A stretch of DNA of 64,000 bases from JANQJA01 sp047947185. GTDB lineage: Bacteria; Pseudomonadota; Gammaproteobacteria; Pseudomonadales; Azotimanducaceae. Under the pieces are notes generated by a model. The model worked only from the letters and a program-made list of their open reading frames with translations. It made no database searches and was not told the DNA's origin. The position numbers and the translations under genes are program-made. The DNA is taken from the NCBI GenBank assembly GCA_047947185.1, contig CP170502.1, positions 1,426,001-1,490,000 of the forward strand, in the 5' to 3' direction. Positions 34,457 through 44,089 of the stretch are shown here, piece by piece (positions within the stretch are counted from its first letter, which is position 1; every line of letters starts with the position of its first letter).

Positions 34457-36889
34457 TCACCTTTCACTTTCCCACTTGATTACTTCCACTTCGCCGGATG
34501 CATTTCGAGAGTCTCCTGACCATTTTACCATTTCGACGATTGCGATCCTTCCAGACCAACGTCGATCAAGAAAGCCACCTCCGATCGTGACAACTGAACT
34601 AGGAAAGTCTGGTGAGGCCTCCACAGACTTTACCAATCGGCCATTCTTCCGAAATGAAAGTGACCCATTCCCGTAGTCCAACTCCAGCAAGGACCATTCT
34701 TCATTTGGGAGTCGTACGAAAAGCTCTGCTGGTCTTGATTCAATGTTTGCCAATATCACTCTATAAATCTCGTCGCGATCTGTCGCGAAAACAATCAAGG
34801 GTCCAACCATTAAAGGCATAGCTGGAGATTCATCCGAAAACCCAGCGAATGGGATCGGGGAAAGCAAATTGGGCTTCAATAACGCTGATATTTTGAAGTT
34901 CGAAAGACTCAGCAGCTTAGTCTTTTCCGGCAAAGGAATGCGAACCGGCTCAACAGCTTCACCAAACTGTTTTCCCTCTAATCCGATCACCACGCCATAT
35001 TCCGGCTCAATGCTCAAGACTTCTACAGAAATCAGTTCCATTTGATTAGATTCGATCTGATAAGGAATTGTCCTGGTCATAGCTGCCAAAGTTAGACCAA
35101 AATTCGCTAGAGACTCGTTCGCATTATCTAACCAAGAACCATCCTCAACTGATCGGGAAATCAAAAGAGTCTCACCAGGAATCGGAGAAATTTCATCTAG
35201 GGACTTTTCCCATATAGTAGAACTAGAAAAAGTGGGGAATTGTTCATAATGCTTGTACTGCTTTGGAAGCAGATTGCTCACCCCATTTAGAAGTTGACCG
35301 TTCTTACCATTCGATCTGGAATACCAAAGTACAGGCCGTTCAATGTCAGACAAGCTTACGACGGAGTTGGCTAAGTCGTGAAGCTGGTGAAACAACTGTC
35401 TATCGCCCTCTAAAGGTGGATCGAGAGATAAAACCATGACAAAGCCAAACGAAGCAGCGCTAGTCCAACGATGGCCAGCGTTCTCTTTAGCCAGAACGAA
35501 AAACCCAGTCAAAAAAAGGATAGCCGCCAACACCAGACTAGAATCAGGAGAGAGACCAACAAACGGAAGCTCAGACACTTCAGAAAGAAGTAACACAGAG
35601 CACAGAGTCAGAATCAACGAGCGATAACGGATGCCAGCAAAGGTTAGTATCAACAGGAGAAGAACTATTAAGAACTTGAATTGCGCAAAGTCTCCAACTT
35701 CGCCAAGGCGTTGAAAGCCATTGAAGACTTCATATTTCAGCCCTGCCAGAGCCCCTAGAACTAGCGTTACTCCAAGTTTCTGAACTTTAGAAGGAATCTT
35801 AGAGAGCATTCCCACAAACAACATAAGAGTAGTTGGAAATAGGAACACCAAAGTATCGGGTTTCGATAGATAGTTCACGGAGGTGTACATCCACTGATAA
35901 CTTGCGAACAGAATGTAGAGTATAAGGAGGAAAGCAAGCCCCCAAATGGGGTTTTTGTAAGCTCTTACATCTCCGACTATCGCACCGACGATCCCTAGTG
36001 AAGCGAAGAAAGCTGCTCCGGGGACGAAAAGCCACCATGCCTCGCCAAGAAAAAACGGGAAAGCCGATTGTTTGAAGAAAACCGCATCTTTGTAGGGGCT
36101 ATCAATTATTATCTGCAGTGACTTGTAGAAAAAAAGAAAAGGACCGCCGTAAAAAAAAGAAGACAAACAAAAAAATAGAGTCTGCGATAGCATGCCTACC
36201 GCAATCAAGCTTCCATCCCTTATGAACCCCAGTATCCGATCATGGTTGTTGGTGGCTTCCTTCATGCACCTAATGCAAAAAAAGTAAATGAACGCAATAC
36301 CAACCGTTGGCAATCCGAATACCAACCATGAGGCATGTGAGTGAACTAGAAGGCCTGACAAGACACCCGAAGTGACCAGCATGAAGTCTCGTTTCCGTCC
36401 CTGATCAAAGGTTCGGTAGGCATATCCCGCCATAGCAACCGCCAGCAGCAAGTATCCCCATCCTGTTGAAGCCGAGTAAATGACGCCGTTGTACCACAAG
36501 AATTTCTGCCAAACACCAACGAAAGCGAGCAAAAGTAGCGAGACGGAAAACTCATTAAACTGCCGAGCAAGAAGAAAGACACCTAACAAACAGAGAAGGA
36601 AAAACCAGAAGTGCAAGAGCTGATTAGCCAGTTCCAACGGCAGGAGACGAAAAAAGACAAACCCAGGAAGTATCCCCGACAAGCGCGAATCTTGATACTT
36701 TACGTGTTCCTTCTGAGCGACAGTCTCCTCAAAAAACCACATAGATCGAAGAGGATACACTTCGTCCGCTGTAAAGTGCGGCAGAAAGTTGAGATCGTGG
36801 TATTGATGGGTAGATAAAAGGAAAAGCACCACTATCATGCAAAGTGCTATAGCCAGCTCTCTTGTGAAGGCCGAGATGCTTACGGACAT
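34457..36889 (-). CDS. GT-C type membrane glycosyltransferase with LamG-like C-terminal domain
   Basis: 810 residues. The first ~490 hold a dozen or more hydrophobic segments with an acidic first periplasmic loop (HFTADEVYPLR, Asp42-Glu43), as in GT-C enzymes that use polyprenyl-phosphate sugars. The soluble C-terminal half ends with LSFRKNGRLVKSVE, VTIGGGFLDRRWSGRIAIVEM, a pattern typical of LamG/concanavalin-like beta sandwiches. It probably adds a sugar to a glycan in the periplasm, with the LamG part binding glycan. It could use the polyprenyl-phosphate sugar made by the GtrB-like enzyme at 27.6 kb. AT-rich compared with both neighbours. No close known relative recognised. Confidence 0.65.
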   Translation of the reverse strand: MSVSISAFTRELAIALCMIVVLFLLSTHQYHDLNFLPHFTADEVYPLRSMWFFEETVAQKEHVKYQDSRLSGILPGFVFFRLLPLELANQLLHFWFFLLCLLGVFLLARQFNEFSVSLLLLAFVGVWQKFLWYNGVIYSASTGWGYLLLAVAMAGYAYRTFDQGRKRDFMLVTSGVLSGLLVHSHASWLVFGLPTVGIAFIYFFCIRCMKEATNNHDRILGFIRDGSLIAVGMLSQTLFFCLSSFFYGGPFLFFYKSLQIIIDSPYKDAVFFKQSAFPFFLGEAWWLFVPGAAFFASLGIVGAIVGDVRAYKNPIWGLAFLLILYILFASYQWMYTSVNYLSKPDTLVFLFPTTLMLFVGMLSKIPSKVQKLGVTLVLGALAGLKYEVFNGFQRLGEVGDFAQFKFLIVLLLLILTFAGIRYRSLILTLCSVLLLSEVSELPFVGLSPDSSLVLAAILFLTGFFVLAKENAGHRWTSAASFGFVMVLSLDPPLEGDRQLFHQLHDLANSVVSLSDIERPVLWYSRSNGKNGQLLNGVSNLLPKQYKHYEQFPTFSSSTIWEKSLDEISPIPGETLLISRSVEDGSWLDNANESLANFGLTLAAMTRTIPYQIESNQMELISVEVLSIEPEYGVVIGLEGKQFGEAVEPVRIPLPEKTKLLSLSNFKISALLKPNLLSPIPFAGFSDESPAMPLMVGPLIVFATDRDEIYRVILANIESRPAELFVRLPNEEWSLLELDYGNGSLSFRKNGRLVKSVEASPDFPSSVVTIGGGFLDRRWSGRIAIVEMVKWSGDSRNASGEVEVIKWESER

Positions 36890-36966
36890 AGACGTAGTAA
36901 TCCTATGGCAAATTCTCTACTTGGTGTTACGATGCAAGAGTTTCTGCACTTTTCCAAACCATACCG

Positions 36967-39900
36967 CTAAATCAGGTTAGCTGCCTCAAATCCTAAACTT
37001 GATTTTGCGCGCCTTATTCCATCCAAATAGATGTCCAATTTGTTTCGTCTGTAAAGCCGGTTGTAAAGTACATACGCCAAGGCGAAGTTCGAGACTCTAA
37101 GGGCTTCATTGGCCTCTTTGAAAGAAGGCAATTCGCCCCCTCGTTTTTCAAAGCTGTCGATCGACTCAAATGCCACCAGACTATGTATGGCAACAACAAC
37201 CTCGCTCTCATCTTGAGACTCAATCAACTCGATTTGAATGCGAAGGCCAGAGTGGGCTCTTGCGAATGTGTGTGTTAGTCGACACTCCAGTGGACTACTG
37301 TCCAATGTCTGAATGGAGGCCCTGGCTTCATAAGCTTCAGTACCATGGCGAGCCAGGCTGATTTTAAGTTTTGAAGGTTGGTTCACGCTAACCTTTAGGG
37401 CAGCTACAAATTCCGAACCAATATCCGCCGCCAAATCACCAAGTACCAGAAATTTGGTTTGCTCAGAAGTGCCTACTTTTAGAGCGACGTAGACTGGTTC
37501 AGATAACGCGTAGACATGGGATGAACTTTCGTTCAACCGAGAGGGTTCAGGGTAGATTTGATTGCTCAACGTTGAAACCGGAGTGCCTCCTGCGTTGATT
37601 TTGAGTAGAGCTCTGAACGCAGACTCGACCGATTCTTGAACGACTTCGTAGTCAAAAGCAAGAATGTTTCCCCAAGAATTATTGTCGTCTAAGGCACAGG
37701 GATACCGTTTGAGCATCTTCCAATCGTGCCGGATACCATATCGGACAATGGGATGCCATTCGCTTACAAAAACACAATAGCCCTTATCCGTTAGGAATTG
37801 ACACAGCTCATGAAACGAGTAGCCAAGCGACAGAGTCTTGTTGTCTTCAAACTCACACTCTATCACCTTTGGCCGCAAGCGATCCCAGGGAAATCCCATC
37901 AAGACAAACAGATCGTGCCCTTCCGTATCGACTTTTAAAAAGTCGACTTGCCGAACTTCTGGTCGATTCTCAAGGAAGTCCGCCAAGGTCGTGATGTCTA
38001 CCGTTTGTTTCTGTTCGTGGCTGTCATGGAAATGGGATAGACCGCTGATGCCCGAACTTTGATCGGACCCAAAGAACGGCACATTTTTAGCCGGGTGATC
38101 ACCGACACAGCGTTGATCAACATAGACCGCCCCCTTTTCATCATGAGCTTCTAGGTAAGAAAGTAATTTCGCCCGGTTATCAGGATCTGGTTCAAATGCC
38201 AGAATTTTCCAGTCCATCCTTAGAAAAGGTGCGAGAGCGGTCCCGTAGTGGGCCCCCACATCAATCATCAAGCCCGGTTCCCCGCCTTGAAAGATCCACG
38301 CAACACAGTCTGTTTCGTCAAGGTGGGCGTGATCGTCACGCTCAAAGGGTCCAATCAAAACGGCGGACCCATCTCCTGCAACCTTCGTTTCGTCTTTTGA
38401 GAGGTCCAGCAATTCATCAAAAGCACCATACACACCTGGGCATTTCTCTTGCGCACTGATCTTACTCAAGGTAGCTCCAATTCTTGTACATGCCTCCGAG
38501 TCGCATGCTAATTGCTTTGCGTCAGAAAAAAAACGCCTCGCAATCGCAACCTTCAATGATCCTAGTGTTCTTGCCTTTGATACATTTCTCAAAAATCGAC
38601 CCTTCTTTTCGTCCTTAAGCATGGCAATTGCGAACACTAAGTTCTCAGTCAGAACAGCCCAAAGGAATTTGTTCAATTCTCGGCCCTTCAGCACCTCTTC
38701 TAACGATCCATTGGCCTTGAGATCAGGACGATATTCCGGGTTTGACGTCATGTCGTCGAATATCCAGTTAACAACTTTAGAGACGCCAACCTCATGCTTC
38801 TCATAGTCTCCAACTACGCTTGAGTCTCCGTGAATTCTGTAAGTTGCCCAGCCATTGTCAACATAGTTTGATGTGACACCTGTTCTAAGGATTTGTGCCA
38901 AAAACTTCCAGTCCTCTCCATTCTCCAAAGATTCGTCAAATCGAATGTTTTCGATAAGCGATCGTTTGATAAGTAAAGAGTTCAGGTGAGCCTTATTGGA
39001 ATTCATGTCTGCAAAGCTGAGCGAACTCCTATGAACCAATTCTATCCCTAGCCCAATCCCTGCGGAGTTTATAAATCTGACCCCGCTGTGTAGTAACATT
39101 GCTTGTCTAGACCTAGCCATGCCAAGACGTTCATCAATTGCTCCCGGTTCATATGAATCGTCAGCATCCAGAAACGCCACAAATTCACCTCTAGCCAATT
39201 GTAGTCCCGTATTTCTAGCGCCAGACACACCCTTGTTGGATTTGTTCCTTACGATACGAATACGGTTATCACAGGTTGCCAACTCAGCGGCTAGAAGAAA
39301 GGAACCATCGGTGCTACCGTCGTCTACGATCACTAGCTCAAGCGAAGATCTCTGGGATAAGACGCTCATGATCGCCTCTCTCAGATATCCGCCAGCATTA
39401 TAAAGTGGCATGATGATTGAGACACTGACAATTGCATCATCTACTGGGTTTCGCACGTTCTTCGAATAAATCTCTTCAATGTCCAGTTTGGGAAAAACTC
39501 TGCAACCACCCCCGATGGTACAATCGAAAATCTCTCGACCATCTCGCCGAAACACCTCAAGTGCACTTCGATAGGAAATCTCACTATTTCGCAAGTCGGG
39601 AAAGTCCCAAGTCTGGCCGTTGCCAAAATAGTTTGGATCAAAGTGATCCTTGTCCTCTCCTTGGATCTTAGCTTCTTCATTTTCCTTTCCAGGAATATGC
39701 TGAGAAAATCTGTGATCCATTCCAACAATATAGATTTCTGAAAAACCCATGTAATACATGATCTGGAGCGCCGCGTGGGTGACGGTCCAACCTTCATGAA
39801 CGTATTCTATAATATCTTCACTAAATCTACTGTGTTTCTTTGGAAGGTTTGTGTTTATCCTGAAGCACATTTCTCCCTCGGGAACGAGCCGAGGGTCACT

Positions 39901-41121
39901 GCGAGTGCTGACAAATTTTACTATGTCTAGATCGTTGTAGACATCCGCAGCTTGTTCAATTACCTTTTGATTCACTGCGGCAATGTAGCTAACAGTAATT
40001 CCAAGCCTCTCGAATCCCAAGTAGATTTTGTTTAGCCCGAAGAAAGTAAATTGTTCATGGGCTACGCGGTCAAACTGAACCTCGTTGAGACTCGGTCCAT
40101 TACACAGCAGCAAGCCCTTTTGCCCCTTATGGATGTCTTTGAATCTCTCTAATCGTCGGAAGGACAGGCCTTCATCAGGCATGGCCGCAATCCGGCTATA
40201 TTGCTCAATCAATGGGAAACTATCACTACGCAGGTGCGAAGTGTATGAAGAACGCGCGAATATCGCGTTCAAATTCATGCAATGGTGAAGCCGGTCATGT
40301 CTCCTGCCCAAATGAGTCTCTTGGTAGCCTGCTGGAGGAAAGGTTGAATCCCACTTTAGCAATATCGCTTCACTCGACTCGTGCATGAGTCTGTCTGAGA
40401 CCGTTCCGGTACCAGCAAAAAAAATCGTCCTGAAGGTAGGAGACAGGATCATTTTTTTTTGAGCCGCCGCAACTCTCATCCAGAACTCAAAATCAGCACA
40501 AAAATCATACCTTTTTGAGTCAAACCATCCTAGCTCATTGTGTAGCGACCGACGCCAGATCGGCGCGCAGTGAGGGACATTAAATTTAACGAGTCGATTA
40601 CCTTTTTTTACAACAAGATCAGACAAACCATATGAGATTATTTCATCCTCATTCTCTTTGATTCGCTCTATGTGTCTCTGCTCACGCGAATCCGCAGTAA
40701 GTTCTCCGATCTTAGAAGTCATCATCGCGTACGTTGAAAACACATCCGCACCAAGCTTCTGAAGCTCAAGTACACCAACTTCGAAATAATCATGGCTCAC
40801 CCTATCATCAAGGTTGAGATTCGAAACGAATTCGGTATTGGTATGTTCAATCGCCAGGTTCCACGAATCATACAAACTTATGTTGGTTGCCTGCGGAAGA
40901 TAGACGAGGTCTGGATAGCGCCTAATCTGGTTGGTAACAGCCTCAGGGTCCGAATGAGAAAACGGAAAGTCAACGACAACAAGACGGCAATGTGCAACTA
41001 TTTTATGTTGTAGAAGCGAGTCCACATAGGGTTTGATAAGTTCGCTGCCATTAAAACAAGACAGTAGTATCGATACGCTCTTAGTGTCCATATATTTGCC
41101 CGACTTCTCCATTTCATCCAT
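36967..41121 (-). CDS. 1384-residue four-domain protein: GT2, DUF115-like, GT2, FkbM methyltransferase
   Basis: Domains in order: GT2 glycosyltransferase (about 15-260; VSILLSCFNGSE, metal site NLDDR); a DUF115/MptE-like or sialyltransferase-like domain (about 330-545; CNGPSL 340-345, GLNKIYLGF, GWTVTHAALQIMYYMGF, GMDHRF); a second GT2 (about 565-780; VSIIMPLYNAGG, VDDGSTDGS, DADD 652-655); an FkbM methyltransferase (about 950-1100; IDVGAHYG 953-960, KVDTEGHD 1063-1070); and an unassigned ~260-residue tail with beta-like composition. No membrane segment or signal peptide, so cytoplasmic. It could build and methylate a short glycan in one polypeptide. The DUF115 part is a paralogue of the stand-alone gene at 47.4 kb. 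AT-rich. Confidence 0.85.
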   Translation of the reverse strand: MDEMEKSGKYMDTKSVSILLSCFNGSELIKPYVDSLLQHKIVAHCRLVVVDFPFSHSDPEAVTNQIRRYPDLVYLPQATNISLYDSWNLAIEHTNTEFVSNLNLDDRVSHDYFEVGVLELQKLGADVFSTYAMMTSKIGELTADSREQRHIERIKENEDEIISYGLSDLVVKKGNRLVKFNVPHCAPIWRRSLHNELGWFDSKRYDFCADFEFWMRVAAAQKKMILSPTFRTIFFAGTGTVSDRLMHESSEAILLKWDSTFPPAGYQETHLGRRHDRLHHCMNLNAIFARSSYTSHLRSDSFPLIEQYSRIAAMPDEGLSFRRLERFKDIHKGQKGLLLCNGPSLNEVQFDRVAHEQFTFFGLNKIYLGFERLGITVSYIAAVNQKVIEQAADVYNDLDIVKFVSTRSDPRLVPEGEMCFRINTNLPKKHSRFSEDIIEYVHEGWTVTHAALQIMYYMGFSEIYIVGMDHRFSQHIPGKENEEAKIQGEDKDHFDPNYFGNGQTWDFPDLRNSEISYRSALEVFRRDGREIFDCTIGGGCRVFPKLDIEEIYSKNVRNPVDDAIVSVSIIMPLYNAGGYLREAIMSVLSQRSSLELVIVDDGSTDGSFLLAAELATCDNRIRIVRNKSNKGVSGARNTGLQLARGEFVAFLDADDSYEPGAIDERLGMARSRQAMLLHSGVRFINSAGIGLGIELVHRSSLSFADMNSNKAHLNSLLIKRSLIENIRFDESLENGEDWKFLAQILRTGVTSNYVDNGWATYRIHGDSSVVGDYEKHEVGVSKVVNWIFDDMTSNPEYRPDLKANGSLEEVLKGRELNKFLWAVLTENLVFAIAMLKDEKKGRFLRNVSKARTLGSLKVAIARRFFSDAKQLACDSEACTRIGATLSKISAQEKCPGVYGAFDELLDLSKDETKVAGDGSAVLIGPFERDDHAHLDETDCVAWIFQGGEPGLMIDVGAHYGTALAPFLRMDWKILAFEPDPDNRAKLLSYLEAHDEKGAVYVDQRCVGDHPAKNVPFFGSDQSSGISGLSHFHDSHEQKQTVDITTLADFLENRPEVRQVDFLKVDTEGHDLFVLMGFPWDRLRPKVIECEFEDNKTLSLGYSFHELCQFLTDKGYCVFVSEWHPIVRYGIRHDWKMLKRYPCALDDNNSWGNILAFDYEVVQESVESAFRALLKINAGGTPVSTLSNQIYPEPSRLNESSSHVYALSEPVYVALKVGTSEQTKFLVLGDLAADIGSEFVAALKVSVNQPSKLKISLARHGTEAYEARASIQTLDSSPLECRLTHTFARAHSGLRIQIELIESQDESEVVVAIHSLVAFESIDSFEKRGGELPSFKEANEALRVSNFALAYVLYNRLYRRNKLDIYLDGIRRAKSSLGFEAANLI

Positions 41122-41267
41122 AAAAAGCCCCTACCGGGCCAGATGACCTATAGTAATTCCAACCTCTACTGAACACTAGCAGCCTGTTGAAGATGGGACT
41201 AGGTAGTCATCGGTTTTGTCTAGTGCCGATATGCCTAGACCATACCTGCCCATTAGTACGGCGGCAG

Positions 41268-41490
41268 GGTAATTGGCCCTTTTGTTGCCGCTCTCGAGTC
41301 GATAATCTTAACTGCTATGCCGAGCTTTTGGATCTTGAGATCCCTCCGAAGACCATATGCGGCCTTTCGTTGCTGCAACGCCATAGCTAGGCAGTTGCGG
41401 TTTCTCGGGCAGGTTGAATCTATTCAAACAGATTATCAAGCTACTCTTGTCGTACTATTTGATTCTAGCACTCAACGTATGCGTTCTTTT
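41268..41490 (-). pseudogene. Decayed IS3-family OrfB C-terminus (IS_C type)
   Basis: Aligned by eye with 30849-31080: both begin GGTAAT and share blocks such as GCGGCCTTTCGTTG, GGCAGTTGCGGTTTCTC and CAACGTATGCGTTC, with many substitutions and small indels between. No frame is left open. This is an old copy of the same element in the same orientation. The sequence upstream of it (41122-41267) shows no gene. Confidence 0.72.
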
Positions 41491-41512
41491 CAAGCCGTAA
41501 TTGAAGGCAACG

Positions 41513-41671
41513 CTAAAGGTCCGAGCGCATCAGGCGCCTGAGTATCAGTGACTCGACATCACCGGCGGAAAGCCCACGGATTCACTGCAGCATATCCACC
41601 GAATAGGTGTAAGGATGGATACCCTGAAGTCTGCAGGTACAAATCGAACTCTGGATGATGCCGCCATATTG
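41513..41671 (-). pseudogene. IS66-family TnpC, C-terminal relic with internal stop
   Basis: The minus-strand frame reads SSICTCRLQGIHPYTYSVDM, LQ, stop, IRGLSAGDVESLILRRLMR, SDL, stop. CRLHGxxPYxYLVDVLQ and the LRSDL end are hallmarks of IS66 TnpC. One TGA interrupts it. The rest of the gap to the sulfatase (41672-41861) shows nothing I can support. Confidence 0.68.
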
Positions 41672-41861
41672 GGCACCCTATTCAATCCAAATTTGGCGGC
41701 ATTTACAGACACTTCACGCTGACCAGTATCTTCTGGTTCCGTTCCGAACACGAAATTAGCGTTTATTGGTCTAGAATAGCTCAATACCACAATGAGACAC
41801 CGTGTAAAAATCAAATATTCCCGCCGACAAGTTACCTCTCTGACGAATTTTGCCACGAAGC

Positions 41862-43265
41862 CTAAGCGTATATGACAGCTTCTGCTAGCTTAACCCTCTC
41901 CTGGTTTACATCCCAGAACCAATTGTCCAGTTCAAGAATCATTTTCGAACAAACATCTGGGTGCGAAACCGAGAGGTCCGTTTTCTCATAAGGGTCCTTT
42001 TCCAGATCAAACAATTCCGCCCGACCTGGACTCGGCAGACTTCTCGAAAAAGAAGGGTTGTCTGTTATCTGGAAGTAAAAATGCGGTTCACGCTTCAATC
42101 GCTCATACCAGTCGACATCACCCGGAATCTTTTTCATTGCCTCGGGAATATCCGGCCAACATAATTTCCATTTCCCGTCTCTCATCGCCGCATTACATCT
42201 GGCTACAGGGTCATACCTGTTGAATTGCCAGAACCTTGGTATATCAGCAAACTGAGCTACAAGGCCTTGCTCGAACAAGAATGCACAACCATCAAAGCTG
42301 GTCGAGCGCCGGGCCTGTACACCAGCCGCGGCCAATAGACTGGGTAACCAGTCCGTGAAGTGAATCATTGAGTCGCAGACACTCCCCGCCGCCAATTGGG
42401 CCGGCCAGCGCAGTATCGCGGGGACCCTGATACCCCCTTCAAGTACCTCGGTTTTCGCCCCCCTGAACGGCCCATTGTATCTTTCGAGGTTGTATCCGCT
42501 GTGTCTTCCCAGGAGCGGACCATTGTCGCTGGTAACCAACACCATCGTATTTTCATACATACCCAGTTCAAGCAATTGGTCCAGGATTCGTCCAACGCCC
42601 AGATCCATGTGCTCAATCATTGCATAGATTCGACAAACCCCCTCATCCAATCCGCCCACTTCCCGGTATCTTTGGATGGTCGCCTCCGGTGCTTCAAAGG
42701 GCGCATGTGGTGCACTGTAGGCAATATAGAGCAGGAAAGGATCTGCCTTGTGGCGTGCGATGAAGTCGACCGCTTCACTGGTGAACACATCTGTCAGGTA
42801 GCGACCATCGGACTTTTTCGATACGCCGTTGTAATCAAGAAACCAGTCAAAATAACCCATTGCGCCGTTAAGAAACCCGCCGAACTCGCTGAATCCACGC
42901 GCATTCGGATGGTGCTGTCGATCAAACAAACCGTTGTGCCACTTTCCGAACATTCCGGTGGCATAGCCCGCGGCACCAAAAAGGTCACCAATCAATGGCA
43001 AGCGCATGGATATTCGATCAATACCACGATTCGACTCCACTGACAGCGCGCCAGTCACGTGGTTGTATCTGCCTGTTAGCAATGATGCCCTTGCCGGTGC
43101 ACAAATGGGCGACGCGGTGTAATGCTGGGTAAACGTAACGCCACCTGCCGCCAGCCTGTCGATGTTGGGCGTCCGTATCACCGTATTGCCAAAGCAGCCG
43201 ATGTCACCGTATCCCAGGTCATCCGCGACGATAACAACAATGTTGGGTTTACCAGGCTGTTTCAT
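41862..43265 (-). CDS. Type I sulfatase (FGly sulfatase)
   Basis: 467 residues of the alkaline-phosphatase-fold sulfatase family. The formylglycine signature C-x-P-x-R is present at SPICAPARASLLTGR (Cys55, Pro57, Arg59), the metal-binding Asp pair at VADDLGYGD, and TSDNGPL with downstream GGIRVPAILRWP. A cytoplasmic formylglycine-generating enzyme or anSME would be needed and is not in the window. The start (MKQPGKPNIV) has no signal peptide. A cytoplasmic sulfatase or an alternative export route must be considered, which is odd for an enzyme thought to act on sulfated polysaccharide. It lies beside a sulfotransferase on the same strand. Confidence 0.9.
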   Translation of the reverse strand: MKQPGKPNIVVIVADDLGYGDIGCFGNTVIRTPNIDRLAAGGVTFTQHYTASPICAPARASLLTGRYNHVTGALSVESNRGIDRISMRLPLIGDLFGAAGYATGMFGKWHNGLFDRQHHPNARGFSEFGGFLNGAMGYFDWFLDYNGVSKKSDGRYLTDVFTSEAVDFIARHKADPFLLYIAYSAPHAPFEAPEATIQRYREVGGLDEGVCRIYAMIEHMDLGVGRILDQLLELGMYENTMVLVTSDNGPLLGRHSGYNLERYNGPFRGAKTEVLEGGIRVPAILRWPAQLAAGSVCDSMIHFTDWLPSLLAAAGVQARRSTSFDGCAFLFEQGLVAQFADIPRFWQFNRYDPVARCNAAMRDGKWKLCWPDIPEAMKKIPGDVDWYERLKREPHFYFQITDNPSFSRSLPSPGRAELFDLEKDPYEKTDLSVSHPDVCSKMILELDNWFWDVNQERVKLAEAVIYA

Positions 43266-43295
43266 ACCAACAGCAACAGCGCAAAGGCGTGAGGT

Positions 43296-44066
43296 TTATC
43301 CATTCCATAATGAGAGGTCCCGACCAATCATCTCCGCAAGTTCGTTGTTCGCTTCCCGATAGGCACCCGTCAGCTTGCTTCTCAGGTCCAGCGGTATTTC
43401 CCCTTGCGTCTGCGCGTTTACCCGCTCCCGGACATCAGCAAACTCAAAGTTTTCATCAACCCCCAGAAATCGACAAAGCGAGGCCAGCACACCATGTGGG
43501 TCGGCCACGAAGTCTTCAAACAGGTAGATAAAAAAATTCTCTTGCGGGAAAAACGCAAAAAAACGTCTCAACTGCAACGCATAGAGTCCTTTAGAGAAGT
43601 AGCTCTGGTGCCTTATGTGGAACCTGCCAGCTTGCAGGCGCATGGGTTCTTCGATGAGCGCATCTTCAAAACCCGCATTCTCCGCCGGATAGTTTCGCTC
43701 CTGCCATTTTGGTTCAGACCAATTGTTTACCGCATGGCAATAGTGTGAATAGGCACGGTCAACCGGGTTCCGCAGGGCAACAATAAATTTGATTTCAGTT
43801 CCAAGAAGCTTCGCGATTGCGCCTGGGGCTTCCGGCATAAAGAGATAGCTCGGTGTAAATTCGCCTGCTGCTTGCGCCTCCTCGAACTGCGAAAAATACG
43901 AGTCAGGCGCAAGGTGACTGTCAGGCGCATCTCCGTCAAAAAAGTGGAGTTCTTTGGGGCTCGACATGAAAATTTGTGGATGTTGGGATAACAGTTGTGC
44001 AACCTTGGTTGTGCCTGCTTTTGCAGCACCAAGCCCAATAAAGCTAGGCCTGGGCATCTTGATCAC
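43296..44066 (-). CDS. PAPS-dependent sulfotransferase
   Basis: 256 residues. The 5'-phosphosulfate loop is FIGLGAAKAGTTKVAQLL (about 9-26), and the 3'-phosphate site is the LRNPVDRAYSHY stretch (98-109). This fits the carbohydrate sulfotransferase family, with KELHFFDG near residue 38. It would transfer sulfate from PAPS to a glycan hydroxyl. The start is GTG 44066, or ATG 44057 (MPRPSFIG). It stands 30 bp before the sulfatase and 23 bp after the SDR gene. Confidence 0.87.
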   Translation of the reverse strand: MIKMPRPSFIGLGAAKAGTTKVAQLLSQHPQIFMSSPKELHFFDGDAPDSHLAPDSYFSQFEEAQAAGEFTPSYLFMPEAPGAIAKLLGTEIKFIVALRNPVDRAYSHYCHAVNNWSEPKWQERNYPAENAGFEDALIEEPMRLQAGRFHIRHQSYFSKGLYALQLRRFFAFFPQENFFIYLFEDFVADPHGVLASLCRFLGVDENFEFADVRERVNAQTQGEIPLDLRSKLTGAYREANNELAEMIGRDLSLWNG

Positions 44067-44089
44067 CCGGGTTGATGCACAAGAGATCG

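Noticed and set aside
41186..41222. Possible IS end (AGCAGCCTGTTGAAG) before the IS_C relic
   Set aside because: Similar to ends of several element families, but too short and without a partner repeat to call.
41545..41856. 103-residue minus-strand frame as a gene
   Set aside because: It overlaps the IS66 TnpC relic in the wrong frame; the relic frame has the recognisable homology.
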